From contig NZ_NTMG01000064.1 of assembly GCF_002487355.1 (NCBI RefSeq), positions 1 through 64,000 on the forward strand: 64,000 bases of DNA. Direction: 5' to 3'. This DNA comes from Candidatus Methanoperedens sp. BLZ2 (GTDB lineage Archaea; Halobacteriota; Methanosarcinia; Methanosarcinales; Methanoperedenaceae). The position numbers and the translations under genes are program-made. The stretch's first letter is position 1. Each line of letters starts with the position of its first letter. Under the pieces are notes generated by a model. It saw only the letters and a list, made by a program, of their open reading frames with translations. It was not told the origin of the DNA and did not search any database. This document shows, piece after piece, positions 50,476 through 59,946 of the stretch.

Positions 50476-51756
50476 TCAGCGTTCAAAATTAAAATTCTGT
50501 TTTACGATCTTAAGGGCGCAATAGTTCCCGCACATAGTGCATGCTTCTTCGTCATCCGGGGAGCGGCTGTCTCTTACTGATTTTGCATATTTGGGGTCGA
50601 TCGCAAGCTCATACATCTTTTCCCATTGAAGATCTCGCCTTGCTCTTCCCATGTCCATATCACGCTGGCGATCTTTGTTCTTGACCATATCACCTATATG
50701 CGCCGCGATCCTTGCAGTTATAACCCCCTGCCTTACATCATCCACATTTGGAAGAGCAAGATGTTCAGCCGGTGTAACATAACAGATGAAATCCGCACCG
50801 TAAGCGCTTGAGAGAGATGCGCCGATTGCCGCCACGATATGATCGTATCCCGGCGCGATATCTGTAACAAGCGGCCCGAGCATATAGAAAGGCTTCTCGC
50901 CGCTTAAACGCTTCATGAGTATTACGTTCGCTTCTATTTCGTCAAGAGGTATGTGACCTGGCCCTTCGACAATCGTCTGGACACCGGCTTCATGCGCCGT
51001 ATCTGACAACTCCGAGTTCATGATCAGTTCCTGGATCTGCGCCCTGTCAGTGGAATCATGGATCGCACCTGCACGCATGCCATTACCCATGCTGAGTGTG
51101 ACCTCATGTTCTTTCATTATCTCAAGGAGATAATCGAATTCGCTGTATAGCGGGTTTTCTTTCTCATTATGCAGCATCCATGCGGTCATAAAAGCTCCCC
51201 CGCGTGAACAGAGTCCTCCGAATCTCCCCTGTTTTTTAAGCCGTTCCACGGTGAAAAGGTTAATTCCCGTATGTATCGCCATGAAATTTGTGCCAAGTTT
51301 TGCCTGTTCAGCTGTGACTTTAAACAGATCATCTTCTTTCATCTCCACAACAGAACCGTATTTTCTTATCGCTTCTATAAAAGCCTGGTACAGGGGCACA
51401 CTTCCTACTGACAGGGTCGTAGAATCAATGACCTTTTTCCTGATATCATAAAAATCCCCGCCTGTTGAAAGCTCCATCAGGGTATCGGCGCCCGTTGCTT
51501 CTGCAACCCTGGCTTTCTCGATTTCCATATCGATATCCACAATATCGGATGATGTTCCGATAGAGGCGTTAACTTTTGTACGAAGTCCTTTTCCGATGCC
51601 GCATGGCTTTGTATAGCGATAAGGGCTGACCGGAATGACTATTCGCCCGCTTTCTATCCCGCGGCGCACAAATTCAGGTTCAATGCCTTCAACTTCTGCT
51701 ACTTTTTTCATTTCTTCTGTAATATTGCCGTTTCTTGCTTCAGTGATAAGACTCAT
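50476..51756 (-). CDS. thiC: Phosphomethylpyrimidine synthase
   Basis: Radical-SAM enzyme that converts aminoimidazole ribotide to the HMP pyrimidine of thiamine. The 426-aa protein is the shorter (archaeal/clostridial) ThiC: start MSLITEARNGNITEEMKKVA, VNASIGTSSDI, GADTLMELSTGGDF, MGNGMRAGAIHDSTDRAQ, EGPGHIPLDEIE, and the [4Fe-4S] motif CTMCGNYC (about 409-416). No TPP riboswitch could be seen in the 80-bp gap upstream. Overlaps nothing; transcribed after rtcB in the same direction, so possibly in one unit. Confidence 0.95.
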   Translation of the reverse strand: MSLITEARNGNITEEMKKVAEVEGIEPEFVRRGIESGRIVIPVSPYRYTKPCGIGKGLRTKVNASIGTSSDIVDIDMEIEKARVAEATGADTLMELSTGGDFYDIRKKVIDSTTLSVGSVPLYQAFIEAIRKYGSVVEMKEDDLFKVTAEQAKLGTNFMAIHTGINLFTVERLKKQGRFGGLCSRGGAFMTAWMLHNEKENPLYSEFDYLLEIMKEHEVTLSMGNGMRAGAIHDSTDRAQIQELIMNSELSDTAHEAGVQTIVEGPGHIPLDEIEANVILMKRLSGEKPFYMLGPLVTDIAPGYDHIVAAIGASLSSAYGADFICYVTPAEHLALPNVDDVRQGVITARIAAHIGDMVKNKDRQRDMDMGRARRDLQWEKMYELAIDPKYAKSVRDSRSPDDEEACTMCGNYCALKIVKQNFNFER

Positions 51757-51839
51757 AAAAATTACCGGGTTTCGAAACGTAGCGCTTATACTTAAATATG
51801 TTCAATCAGAAAAATTGATTTTAAATCAAGTAAAGTTGA

Positions 51840-53300
51840 TTATCCCTTTGCTACTCCCAATGGCATGAGCTTTACGACTTTTCTGGCTATGCCAAGCTGG
51901 TGCACTACGTTAACAACTTCTTCGCTTGATTTATAGACACCGGGAGCCTCTTCTGCAATTATCGAAGGATGCGTGGCCCTGACAGATATTCCCATTGCTG
52001 CCAGATCTTTTTGTATAGTTTCACCATGGAATTTATGCTTTGCAGCCCCGCGGCTTGAGACCCTTCCCGACCCATGACATGCGCTTCCGAATGTGAGTTC
52101 CATTGCCTTTTCTGTCCCATGCAGCACAAATGACGCGGTTCCCATACTGCCCGGGATCAATACTGGCTGCCCCACTTTCCTGTAAATCCGGGGAACATCA
52201 GGATGCCCGGGAGGAAATGCCCGTGTAGCGCCCTTCCGGTGGACATAAACCATCTTTTTTTCACCGTCAATGGTATGCTCTTCCAGTTTTGCCACATTAT
52301 GTGCCACATCGTAAATGAGCTCCATTCCAAGATCATCCCGTCCGAAAAAGCGTGTAAATGCTTCCCTTACCCAGTGAGTGATCACCTGCCTGTTCGCCCA
52401 GGCATAATTGGCGCCAGCAGCCATGGCTTTATAATAGTCCTGGCCTTCCTGTGATTCAGCAGGCGCACAGGCAAGCTGCCTGTCAGGAAGCTGGATCCCA
52501 TATTTATGTGTGGCTTTATCAAGTATCTTGAGATAATCATCGCATATCTGGTGACCTGCGCCCCGCGAGCCGCAGTGTATCATGACCGTGACCTGGCCTT
52601 TATGGAGCCCGAAAACCTTTGCAACTTCAGGTTCATACACTTCATCCACATATTGCACTTCAAGGAAATGGTTGCCGCTGCCAAGCGTGCCGAACTGTGG
52701 TTTACCTCTTTTTCGCGCCTTCTCACTAACTTTTGCAGGATCGGCTATTTTCATGTAACCATTCTCCTCACAATGCTCGATATCTTCTTTCACTCCATAT
52801 CCGCTTTCCACTGCCCATCTGGCGCCGTGAAGGAATGCATCTGTCAGTTCGCTCTCTGAGGCGCGAAGTTTGCTTTTTGAGCCCACGCCTGATGGGATTT
52901 CATGGAAAAGAAGCTCGATGAGTTCTTTCATCCTGGGGCGCACTTCATCCACCATGAGATTTGTTTTGATTATCCTGACCCCGCAATTGATATCGTATCC
53001 AACACCACCCGGGCTTATAATACCTGTATCCCTGTCAAAAGCCGCAACTCCCCCGATGGGAAAACCATAACCTGAATGCGCATCAGGCATTGCCATGGCG
53101 AATTTCTGGATACCCGGAAGGGTTGCAACATTTGAAACCTGGGTAAGTGTGTCAAGTTCAAGGCTATCAAGCAATTGAGATGAAACAAAAATGCGCCCGG
53201 GCACTCTCATACCGGGTTTGTAATCCATGGGTATGTCCCATATGTAATCATTAACTTTCTTGAGGATGCTTGCAACATCGTTTGTACTTACTTCTGACAT
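51840..53300 (-). CDS. rtcB: tRNA-splicing ligase RtcB
   Basis: Joins 2',3'-cyclic-phosphate and 5'-OH RNA ends, as in tRNA splicing, using GTP and Mn2+. The 486-aa protein has the family motifs: [19 protein letters not shown] (about 92), [14 protein letters not shown] with the Mn-binding Cys, [21 protein letters not shown], and the guanylylated His region [20 protein letters not shown]. No intein is seen. The archease gene, its cofactor protein, lies 226 bp upstream on the same strand. Confidence 0.96.
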   Translation of the reverse strand: MSEVSTNDVASILKKVNDYIWDIPMDYKPGMRVPGRIFVSSQLLDSLELDTLTQVSNVATLPGIQKFAMAMPDAHSGYGFPIGGVAAFDRDTGIISPGGVGYDINCGVRIIKTNLMVDEVRPRMKELIELLFHEIPSGVGSKSKLRASESELTDAFLHGARWAVESGYGVKEDIEHCEENGYMKIADPAKVSEKARKRGKPQFGTLGSGNHFLEVQYVDEVYEPEVAKVFGLHKGQVTVMIHCGSRGAGHQICDDYLKILDKATHKYGIQLPDRQLACAPAESQEGQDYYKAMAAGANYAWANRQVITHWVREAFTRFFGRDDLGMELIYDVAHNVAKLEEHTIDGEKKMVYVHRKGATRAFPPGHPDVPRIYRKVGQPVLIPGSMGTASFVLHGTEKAMELTFGSACHGSGRVSSRGAAKHKFHGETIQKDLAAMGISVRATHPSIIAEEAPGVYKSSEEVVNVVHQLGIARKVVKLMPLGVAKG

Positions 53301-53525
53301 AGTTATACCTTCCTTGTCCTTGCTTTGCGTTCGTTGTTGATTTTCACAGTTTTTTTCATATTCATCTATGAAGTTGGTTCATAGCCGACTTTGGGATGAA
53401 TAAAACCCCAACCACCGCAAAGAGCGCTAAAGTCGCAAAGATCAATTTAATATCAATATAAAATGGTTGATTAATATCCTTATTCGTCGCAAAGTTATTA
53501 AGTTTGATGCAATTTCGAGTCAATT

Positions 53526-53987
53526 TCAGGTATCTACAACAACCTGAACCCGGAATCTCCCTGTCTCATCCTGTTCCACCTCAAGTTCATGTAAAGTCAC
53601 AGCTTTCACCTGTGTATCGAATTTATGGTTCGAAAGGTCAATTGGCACACCCGATGCTATCCCCTTCAATGAAAAACCCTCGCCTGTTTTCTCGATTTTT
53701 TCAATCCTGAATTCAAAGAATATGATCTCATCGACTTCAAACAGGTATAATAATTCGGATAGCCAGTCAACAAGAAGCATTTTAATATCAGAGGATGTTA
53801 ATTCGATATTTCTTTCCTCGCTGGCCTGCAGATTTGATGTATCTATCATCACATTGAACAGGGCAAGCGCAGCATTCCCAAATGCTTCTTCAAGTGTAAG
53901 GCCAAAAGCCCTGAACTTGGCATCTGCTATGTGGTACAGATATTCGTATTTTCCTTCATATTTTCCAACGCTCTTTTCCCCGTCCAT
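53526..53987 (-). CDS. Archease
   Basis: Small protein that promotes RtcB turnover and its GTP-dependent guanylylation. The 153-aa sequence fits: KYEYLYHIADAKFRAFGLTL near the N-terminus (usual D-H-x-A-D replaced by HIADAKF), FGNAALALFNVM, LLVDWLSELLYLFEVDEIIF and the end HELEVEQDETGRFRVQVVVD with its conserved Asp. Next to rtcB, as in many archaea. The ATG at 53987 overlaps the stop of the winged-helix gene. Confidence 0.92.
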   Translation of the reverse strand: MDGEKSVGKYEGKYEYLYHIADAKFRAFGLTLEEAFGNAALALFNVMIDTSNLQASEERNIELTSSDIKMLLVDWLSELLYLFEVDEIIFFEFRIEKIEKTGEGFSLKGIASGVPIDLSNHKFDTQVKAVTLHELEVEQDETGRFRVQVVVDT

Positions 53988-54286
53988 CAGTCTTCGAATC
54001 CGATCCTCTTGATATCCTCAAGTACATCTTCGATCTTTTCAAGCTCTGTCCTGAATTCCGAATATGCCTCTTTAGCAGATTTTGTGGCAACAGCGCCCTG
54101 CGTGGAAGGAGTGATCAAACCCTGCTGCTCAAGAACACGCAGTGAATATCGTACAAGGTGGTCAGGTATATTTGTTTCAATAGATAATTTTAATATTCCG
54201 ATAGGTCCGCTATATATCACTTTCTTTAGAATGATGAGATGCCTTTTTAACAATTCAAGTTCGTGCTGGACTCTCAGGGTTAGCAT
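53987..54286 (-). CDS. Small winged-helix protein upstream of archease
   Basis: A 99-aa protein: LLKRHLIILKKVIYSGPIGI, LKLSIETNIPDHLVRYSLRV, LEQQGLITPSTQGA, then a charged helix EFRTELEKIEDVLEDIKRIG. This is a winged helix of the kind often found as a conserved archaeal protein of unknown function beside archease. It may regulate this operon or act elsewhere. Overlaps archease by one base. Confidence 0.75.
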   Translation of the reverse strand: MLTLRVQHELELLKRHLIILKKVIYSGPIGILKLSIETNIPDHLVRYSLRVLEQQGLITPSTQGAVATKSAKEAYSEFRTELEKIEDVLEDIKRIGFED

Positions 54287-54396
54287 AATCAGTCTTTAGA
54301 GTTGTAACTACGAGCATATCTAATTTAGCATATAACTCCAAAAATAATGCAATCGAAAATACTATTTGTGGATAATTAAAATAAATGAAAAAAAGA

Positions 54397-54546
54397 TTAT
54401 TTCTTGAATTCGGTGTAACCGCACTTACCGCAAGAATTGCGGTTCTTGTGTTCACCAAGAAATATCCCTGGTCCGCATCTTGGGCATGAGGGTTTTACCT
54501 TTTCTGCTTTATTTCCGCTGATTTTGTAGAATTTATTTATTGCCAT
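54397..54546 (-). CDS. rps27ae: 30S ribosomal protein S27ae
   Basis: A 49-aa zinc-binding ribosomal protein: MAINKFYKISGNKAEKVKPS, CPRCGPGIFL, then NRNSCGKCGYTEF and KK. Four cysteines (CPRC and CGKC) form the zinc ribbon. Archaeal S27ae lacks the ubiquitin fusion of eukaryotes, as here. Its start lies 26 bp after the S24e stop, in the usual archaeal order. It falls below common ORF length cut-offs and could be missed. Confidence 0.95.
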   Translation of the reverse strand: MAINKFYKISGNKAEKVKPSCPRCGPGIFLGEHKNRNSCGKCGYTEFKK

Positions 54547-54572
54547 TGAAATCCCTTTATTTTTCTTTTTCT

Positions 54573-54917
54573 TTATTTAGCTTCAGGTTTAGGTTCGACC
54601 GGGGCTGCAACAGGTGCTGCCTCTGCAGCTTGTCCTTCAACTACCCTGGGCGCATCCCTTGCGATCAGGTGCTGGTGAGCAAGTTGTTTCAGGCGTTCTT
54701 CTGTCTCGTAAAGGGACACTGTCCCGACCATTTCCTGCTTCCCATATATCGTATCTAGATGCTCAACCACGATCAATTCCGGCTTGGAATTGAGCAGAGC
54801 TGCAAGTTTGTTCTTTAATTCTATTCTCGTAGCTGTTGTTTTATTTTTTACAGCAACCGAAATCTCTCGTCTTTTTAACAAGGGATTTGTCTTATCTTTG
54901 ATAATTTGGATTTCCAT
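54573..54917 (-). CDS. rps24e: 30S ribosomal protein S24e
   Basis: A 114-aa ribosomal protein: MEIQIIKDKTNPLLKRREIS, TRIELKNKLAALLNSKPELI, VVEHLDTIYGKQEMVGTVSL. The C-terminal extension is Ala/Pro/Glu-rich (GQAAEAAPVAAPVEPKPEAK), which is common in archaeal members. Two bases separate it from the kinase gene upstream. Confidence 0.96.
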   Translation of the reverse strand: MEIQIIKDKTNPLLKRREISVAVKNKTTATRIELKNKLAALLNSKPELIVVEHLDTIYGKQEMVGTVSLYETEERLKQLAHQHLIARDAPRVVEGQAAEAAPVAAPVEPKPEAK

Positions 54918-54919
54918 TA

Positions 54920-55453
54920 TTATTTCTCCTTAAATTTCATTCGATTAAGTAATAATTGTATTTCTTTCTTCTTATCCTCGGTAACGCGGACAACTACCGC
55001 CCCTTTGTCAGGCAAACCATATATAATTACTGATGATATGGGCGCCATGGCGATCGCAGGAAGAGCTGCCAGATCTTCTTCACCCTTGATGACAATCTGT
55101 ATGTGTTTATCGGATCTCATAGCCGCCTGGATTTCCTGCAATAGTTCTTCCGTTATTATTCCAGGTGGGCTTTCCACAGTTATGGTACTGAAATGACCAT
55201 GCTTTGTTCCCTGTGTAATCTGATCGGAAACAGGGCTGCGTTTTGTCTTATTATCAACAAATGATATATCGGGAATAAGACCGGCATTTAGAAGATTGAA
55301 TGTGACAATATCGCCGACAGATATTACTTTAGTACAATTTTCCAGATCATGGATGATTTTTTTTGTAGTCTCGATCCCATCTCCGGGATATAATTCTCCG
55401 TGGAGTTGCCTGAGTTCATCTCTTAACTCAACAGGCAGGCGATATCCTTTCAA
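54920..55453 (-). CDS. GTP-dependent dephospho-CoA kinase (DUF359)
   Basis: Catalyses the last step of archaeal coenzyme A synthesis using GTP. The 177-aa protein fits the DUF359 family: VISVGDIVTFNLLNAGLIPD (about 43), ISFVDNKTKRSPV with the D-x-K-T-x-R motif, ITVESPPGIITEELLQEI, IVIKGEEDLAALPAIAMAPI and VIIYGLPDKGAVVV. This gene is commonly located between spt4 and rps24e in archaea. Confidence 0.93.
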   Translation of the reverse strand: MKGYRLPVELRDELRQLHGELYPGDGIETTKKIIHDLENCTKVISVGDIVTFNLLNAGLIPDISFVDNKTKRSPVSDQITQGTKHGHFSTITVESPPGIITEELLQEIQAAMRSDKHIQIVIKGEEDLAALPAIAMAPISSVIIYGLPDKGAVVVRVTEDKKKEIQLLLNRMKFKEK

Positions 55454-55454
55454 G

Positions 55455-55643
55455 TTACCTGACCTTCAACGCATATTCACCGGGTAATTTGACTCCAAGT
55501 CTTTTTGCAATTTGTGATTTTTCGGGGTCGATTATTACTACATAACCGCTCCAATCGCTGGTAAGAGCCGTTGAATTGCAATATGAGCAGACCTGGCTTT
55601 TTTTCACTATCCTGTGGCATTCTCTGCAAACATTCTCCGGCAT
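55455..55643 (-). CDS. spt4: Transcription elongation factor Spt4
   Basis: A 62-aa zinc protein that partners Spt5 on archaeal RNA polymerase (also called RpoE2/E''). It has ENVCRECHRIVKKSQVCSYC (zinc ribbon cysteines), TSDWSGYVVIIDPEKSQIA, and KRLGVKLPGEYALKVR. It lies one base from the kinase gene and directly after rpoE. Confidence 0.95.
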   Translation of the reverse strand: MPENVCRECHRIVKKSQVCSYCNSTALTSDWSGYVVIIDPEKSQIAKRLGVKLPGEYALKVR

Positions 55644-56288
55644 TTATGCTCCCTCTGGTTTGGATCCATCCTGGTTTTCGGGTTTTGGCAAGTCTTCTTT
55701 CTTTTTCTTCTTAGACTTTCCTTTGTCTTCGGTTTCTTCCCTGGGTTTTCGGGCTTCTTCGATCCACTCCATCTTGCCAAGTGCATGCTGGCGCATGGTG
55801 AGGCCGATCTTGCTGTCCCTGGGTTCACGCTCATTAAGGCTAACAGCGATTATCCTTGCTCTTATGCGGTCTCCCTCTGTGACCGAACGGCCGGATTCCT
55901 TTGTTATCAGGCGGGAATTTTTCTCATCATAAGTAACGAATTCATCAGTCAGCTGGCTTACATGCACAAGGCCATCAAGAGGACCAATTCCTACAAATAC
56001 TCCGAACTGGACTACTTCAACTACGCTGCCTTCGATGATCTCCTGGAGTTCAGGCATGAAAGTCAATGCATCAAAAACTACATCATAATATACTCCTCCA
56101 TCCCCGGCAAGTATATGTCCCTCTCCAACTTCAATAATATCCTTGACCGCAACTATCGCACCCATCCTTTTGTCAACAAGTCCTTCAAGTTTTTCCCGCA
56201 AAGCGATTTTTACTGCCTGCTCAACTGGTTCACCAAGTAATTCTGGTGCAATCCTCACCGTATCTGCTAATCTCATTTTTTTATACAT
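55644..56288 (-). CDS. rpoE: DNA-directed RNA polymerase subunit E' (Rpb7 homologue)
   Basis: Stalk subunit of archaeal RNA polymerase and partner of RpoF. The 214-aa protein starts MYKKMRLADTVRIAPELLGE, has the RNP-like N-terminal domain (GHILAGDGGVYYDVVFDALT) and an S1 domain (GSVVEVVQFGVFVGIGPLDG, LVHVSQL). The C-terminal ~40 residues are highly charged (KGKSKKKKKEDLPKPENQDG), longer than in many relatives. Immediately followed by spt4, as usual. Confidence 0.96.
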   Translation of the reverse strand: MYKKMRLADTVRIAPELLGEPVEQAVKIALREKLEGLVDKRMGAIVAVKDIIEVGEGHILAGDGGVYYDVVFDALTFMPELQEIIEGSVVEVVQFGVFVGIGPLDGLVHVSQLTDEFVTYDEKNSRLITKESGRSVTEGDRIRARIIAVSLNEREPRDSKIGLTMRQHALGKMEWIEEARKPREETEDKGKSKKKKKEDLPKPENQDGSKPEGA

Positions 56289-56309
56289 CTAAATCCTCTT
56301 AAAAAGGTA

Positions 56310-56678
56310 TTATATACTTAAACGAGTTCTATCTCGAAGATACACATTAGTAACTCCCTTACTACATAATCTTTTCTTTAATTCTATATCATTGGTAAGA
56401 ACTGCCGCGCCCATACCAACCGCCAGGTCTATTATAATATCATCTGCATACCCGTTCCTGTCAATTATAGTACACCTCTCCAATAAAGATAATGCTATTT
56501 TGGCAGCAGTCCTGTCCTTGCCGCGCCCTGTCGACACGATCTTTTCAAGCTCCTTTACAGAAGCGCTTGGAACAATATATGAAAAAAAACCCAATTGCTG
56601 CAATTCGGAGAATATATCTATTCCGAACTGTCCCGGGATCATCAAACCATTTGTATCTATGATCACTTTTGATCTCAT
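56310..56678 (-). CDS. PIN-domain nuclease, Fcf1-like
   Basis: A 122-aa PIN domain: [20 protein letters not shown] with the first acidic residue Asp8, [20 protein letters not shown], then [20 protein letters not shown] with further acidic residues, and ends RDRTRLSI. This belongs to the archaeal group related to the rRNA-processing factor Fcf1/Utp23 and always lies between aIF2-gamma and rpoE. It is therefore more likely a housekeeping rRNA-processing nuclease than a toxin. ATG overlaps the preceding stop. Confidence 0.88.
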   Translation of the reverse strand: MRSKVIIDTNGLMIPGQFGIDIFSELQQLGFFSYIVPSASVKELEKIVSTGRGKDRTAAKIALSLLERCTIIDRNGYADDIIIDLAVGMGAAVLTNDIELKKRLCSKGVTNVYLRDRTRLSI

Positions 56679-57904
56679 TTATATTCTTTCAATATGCCTG
56701 AACCGATAAGCCTCCAGCGCGCGCCTACACGCCTGCTGATCGCGATATGGGAGCCTTTATCTGCGCATATTGGCCTTTTGAGCTTGACTTCTGCATCCAT
56801 AGGCCTTGCGCTTGTGACTACACCAATCGTCGTCGCTGTTCCCAGATTCAGCATTAAAGGTTCATTCGAACGTATCGGTTCAACTGTAGATTCATCACTT
56901 ACCCCGACAACACGTTCAAGAAGTTTTGTTTCCATTACAAAACCTTCTATAGTCGGCGGTAATTTTCCCGGGATACCTGCGACCTGCCCCACAAGCGCAT
57001 CGCTTTTTGTGATCGAGGGATCAAGTTTAGTGCCAATTCCAATAAGTCCTCCCGGTCTTGCTTCTTCCAGCTCATCTTTCCCTGCATGGATAGTTGTGAT
57101 AACAGTTTTTATTGGAACCCATTTGACAGTTCCGCCAGTTTCGACTTTTCTTCCAGGTCTCATTTCAATTTCATCATCGGGCCTGAAAATACCGCAATTC
57201 AGGGAACCTCCGATCGCGCCTCCTTTTAGATCTTCAGGAAGAGTACCAGGCCTGTTTATGTCGAAAGAACGTGCAACGAACATCAAAGGTGATTTTTTAA
57301 GATCATGTTCCGGGGTGGGGATATATTTTTCAATAGCTTCGATGACCAGATCTATATTTGCATTCTGCTGGGCAGAAACAGGTATGACCGGAGCATTCTC
57401 CGCAACCGTACCTTTTACGAAAGCCTTTATCTGATTGTAATTTTCAAGCACTTTTTCGCGCGGGACAATGTCGATCTTGTTCTGGATAATAATAATATTC
57501 TTTATCCCGAGGATATTCAATGCCATCAGATGCTCTTTTGTCTGCGGCTGGGGACAATTTTCATTTGCCGCAATAACAAGAAGCGCGCCATCCATAAGAG
57601 CTGCGCCTGATAACATGGTCGCCATCAATGTTTCATGACCGGGGGAATCCACAAATGATATTGAACGAAGCACATTTGTTTTAGCACCGCATATCTCACA
57701 TACTTCTTTAACAGTAAAACATTCAGGTTCAGAACAGTTAGGGCATTTCCTTAACACGATATCCGCATAACCAAGCCGGATTGAAATGCCTCGTTTTATC
57801 TCTTCGCTATGCCGGTCAGTCCAGACGCCTGAAAGTGCCTTGACAAGAGTTGTCTTGCCGTGATCAACGTGTCCTACAATGCCAATATTTACAACAGGTT
57901 GCAA
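56675..57904 (-). CDS. eif2g: Translation initiation factor aIF2, gamma subunit
   Basis: GTPase core of the complex that brings initiator tRNA to the ribosome. The 409-aa protein has G1 [18 protein letters not shown]3 [15 protein letters not shown]4 IIQNKIDIV, the zinc-binding insert [20 protein letters not shown] (about 57-76) specific to the gamma subunit, and domains II/III ([26 protein letters not shown]). The whole eif2g-PIN-rpoE-spt4-kinase-S24e-S27ae order is a conserved archaeal operon. Confidence 0.97.
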   Translation of the reverse strand: MQPVVNIGIVGHVDHGKTTLVKALSGVWTDRHSEEIKRGISIRLGYADIVLRKCPNCSEPECFTVKEVCEICGAKTNVLRSISFVDSPGHETLMATMLSGAALMDGALLVIAANENCPQPQTKEHLMALNILGIKNIIIIQNKIDIVPREKVLENYNQIKAFVKGTVAENAPVIPVSAQQNANIDLVIEAIEKYIPTPEHDLKKSPLMFVARSFDINRPGTLPEDLKGGAIGGSLNCGIFRPDDEIEMRPGRKVETGGTVKWVPIKTVITTIHAGKDELEEARPGGLIGIGTKLDPSITKSDALVGQVAGIPGKLPPTIEGFVMETKLLERVVGVSDESTVEPIRSNEPLMLNLGTATTIGVVTSARPMDAEVKLKRPICADKGSHIAISRRVGARWRLIGSGILKEYK

Positions 57905-57958
57905 TGAAATCCTCCGAAAATGATGTTCCTACATTAGGCTCTTTGTATTTAATGGCTT

Positions 57959-58378
57959 TTACAGTGAAGTTTCTTTTCGCTTTTCTAATAAACTCTTTTG
58001 CATTCTCAGGGATATCCAGTGCTTTTTATTCTTTATTAGTTCATACTTTGTTTTAGTTTCATTGAACTTCTTTATTGCCATATCCCAAAAACCATTGTCT
58101 TTGATAACTCTTCCTTCAGCAATTGCATCAAGAGCCAGAGGGTTCCTTTTCTCTATCTTCACCAAATTTTGAAGATACAGTATTTGAATATTCCTTTAAG
58201 ATACCTACGACTTTTAGGATATCCTCGACTTTATTCATACTTCTTTCCACATATTATGCAAAAATCACATATCTTTTCAGCACCAGTTAAAACTTTTTGC
58301 GCAATGGTCCTGGCGGGCAGAAATTAGTGTATTAGAGGCCTGCGCCATCCAGCGCTCAAATTCTTCTTTATCAAACAT
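57959..58378 (-). pseudogene. Degenerate HEPN / nucleotidyltransferase (MNT) pair
   Basis: Three broken frames on the minus strand. 58378-58277 encodes MFDKEEFERWMAQASNTLIS then ARQDHCAKSFNWC and stops: the first helix of a HEPN domain. 58238-58128 encodes a 36-aa frame starting MNKVEDILKVVGILKEYSNT. 58165-57959 encodes KRNPLALDAIAEGRVIKDNG and FWDMAIKKF, the C-terminal end of a minimal nucleotidyltransferase; its catalytic GSxxxGxxxxxSDxD part is missing. Together they look like a decayed HEPN-MNT toxin-antitoxin pair. Confidence 0.55.
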
Positions 58379-58393
58379 TATATAGAAATTGAA

Positions 58394-58825
58394 TTATGGA
58401 GTTAAAAGGTTTTTCATGGCGGTTTGCCTGCAAATATCATATTTATCACACTGCGCGCAATCTTTCCAGATGATTTTTTTCTCGCTATTTTGAAGCTTTG
58501 TAAATCCTTTCTTTTCAAAGAAAACAGGTGATGTAGTACGAAGATAAACGATATCCGTCAGATCATGCGCGTGTTTTAAGATAACATCCACGAGTTTTGA
58601 ACCCACACCCTTGTTCCGATAAGATGGAAGTATGGCAATGGAACGCAATTCTATCACATCCCCCAGATCAAGACATGCGCAGCCTATTATCTTATTATTC
58701 GTTTGTGCAACTATGAATTCAGGCAGGTTTTTTTCAACATTTCCTGTGTCAAGATAATAAAAAGAAAGGATAGTTTTAATATCCTTCAAATCTGCCTGTG
58801 TTGCCTTTCTGATGCCGGTATCCAT
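58394..58825 (-). CDS. GNAT family N-acetyltransferase with cysteine-rich tail
   Basis: Transfers acetyl from acetyl-CoA to an unknown amine. The 143-aa protein has GIRKATQADLKDIKTILSFY, IIGCACLDLGDVIELRSIAI, and the CoA loop LPSYRNKGVGSKLVDVIL (about 72-89, R-x-x-G-x-G/A), then SPVFFEKKGFTKL. The C-terminus adds CAQCDKYDIC, four cysteines that could bind a metal. The closest shape is ArgA/ArgO-like N-acetyltransferases of archaea, but the substrate cannot be named. Confidence 0.85.
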   Translation of the reverse strand: MDTGIRKATQADLKDIKTILSFYYLDTGNVEKNLPEFIVAQTNNKIIGCACLDLGDVIELRSIAILPSYRNKGVGSKLVDVILKHAHDLTDIVYLRTTSPVFFEKKGFTKLQNSEKKIIWKDCAQCDKYDICRQTAMKNLLTP

Positions 58826-58844
58826 TCAGATTTAATTCTTATTT

Positions 58845-59945
58845 TTATATTCTCTTTTTTGGAGGCTCAGGCAGATCAGAGCTTTTGATCTTCTCTGCCT
58901 GTTTCAAACTCTCTTCAGTTTCGCGGGCCATCTCCTTTTCAATGCTTTGAAGCTCCTGTCTTAGCTCCTCCGGCCTTGGTATCCTTCCAAGCACTTCATC
59001 TGCTGTACCAACGATCTTTTCCGTATCCATAGGCGACCCGATTTCCTGGATCTTCTCGGAAGCTCCAAGGTATTTTGCAGCCTGTTCGATCATCTTTGAA
59101 ATCTCCATCGGGAAAATGATTTTGGTGGCCTGGCCATTTGCCACGCTTTTCATCATATCCATAGTCAGAACAGTCAGCGCTTTCTTGTCAAGAGGCACTG
59201 AACCAACTGAAAGTATCCTTAGTCCCTGTGCTTCTCCCTGTGCCCTCAATATCTGTGAAACCCTTTCACCTTCCGCTTCCAGGATCTTTGACTGCCTCAC
59301 ACCTTCGGCATTCAATATATTTGCCTGCTTGGAGCCTTCTGCCTGAAGGATCGCGGCTTTCTTCTGGCCGTCTGCAAGTAAAATGGCCGCTCTTCGCTTC
59401 CTTTCAGCAGATGTCTGTTCCTCCATAGCACCCTTTACTGTGCCGACAGGATCGACTTCCCGTATCTCCACAGCTTCTACCTTAACACCCCATGCATCGG
59501 TGGAATGGTCAAGAATATCACGGAGTTTTGTGTTAATAAAATCACGATTATAAAGGATCTCATCAAGTTCCATGTCACCCACCACGCTTCTAAGCGTGGT
59601 CTGCGCAAGTGATAGCACCGCAACATGATAATTGACAACTTCAAAATATGCTTTTTCAGGATCTATGACCCTGATATAAACAATTGCATCAACATTGGTG
59701 GGCGAGTTATCCTTGGTAATGACTTCCTGTCGCGGGACATCAAGAACCTGTGTCCTCAGGTCAAGCCTTATGACATCGCTTATCAATGGAAACACCCAGT
59801 TAAAACCAGGATTTAACCGTTTTTTATACTGTCCCAGAACTATCCATAAAGCCTGTTCATAAGGCTGTATGATCGCAACCCCTGAAATAAACAGTATCAA
59901 TATTGCTACTGCGATAAATATCGCTATAAACATTTCATATGCCAT
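58845..59945 (-). CDS. SPFH-domain stomatin-like membrane protein
   Basis: A 366-aa membrane-attached scaffold protein. An N-terminal helix (about 6-26, MFIAIFIAVAILILFISGVA) is followed by the SPFH domain (IIQPYEQALWIVLGQYKKRL; RLDLRTQVLDVPRQEVITKD; EIREVDPVGTVKGAMEEQTS). A long coiled coil with AERKRRAAILLADGQKKAAI and ILEAEGERVSQILRAQGEAQ repeats comes next, then a charged tail. It forms an operon with the NfeD gene one base upstream; such pairs act in membrane organisation, and in some archaea a stomatin-specific protease is linked to it. Confidence 0.92.
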   Translation of the reverse strand: MAYEMFIAIFIAVAILILFISGVAIIQPYEQALWIVLGQYKKRLNPGFNWVFPLISDVIRLDLRTQVLDVPRQEVITKDNSPTNVDAIVYIRVIDPEKAYFEVVNYHVAVLSLAQTTLRSVVGDMELDEILYNRDFINTKLRDILDHSTDAWGVKVEAVEIREVDPVGTVKGAMEEQTSAERKRRAAILLADGQKKAAILQAEGSKQANILNAEGVRQSKILEAEGERVSQILRAQGEAQGLRILSVGSVPLDKKALTVLTMDMMKSVANGQATKIIFPMEISKMIEQAAKYLGASEKIQEIGSPMDTEKIVGTADEVLGRIPRPEELRQELQSIEKEMARETEESLKQAEKIKSSDLPEPPKKRI

Positions 59946-59946
59946 T

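Noticed and set aside
51757-51839. A TPP riboswitch upstream of thiC
   Set aside because: The gap is only about 80 bp and no CTGAGA/THI-box-like conserved segments could be found in it.
53301-53525. CGCAAAG-rich sequence between rtcB and archease
   Set aside because: It resembles a common degenerate intergenic repeat (ACCGCAAAGAGCGC, GTCGCAAAG) but is too short and irregular to call an array or element.
56310-56678. PIN-domain protein as a VapC toxin
   Set aside because: No antitoxin gene is adjacent, and the position between aIF2-gamma and rpoE is the conserved site of an Fcf1-like housekeeping PIN protein.
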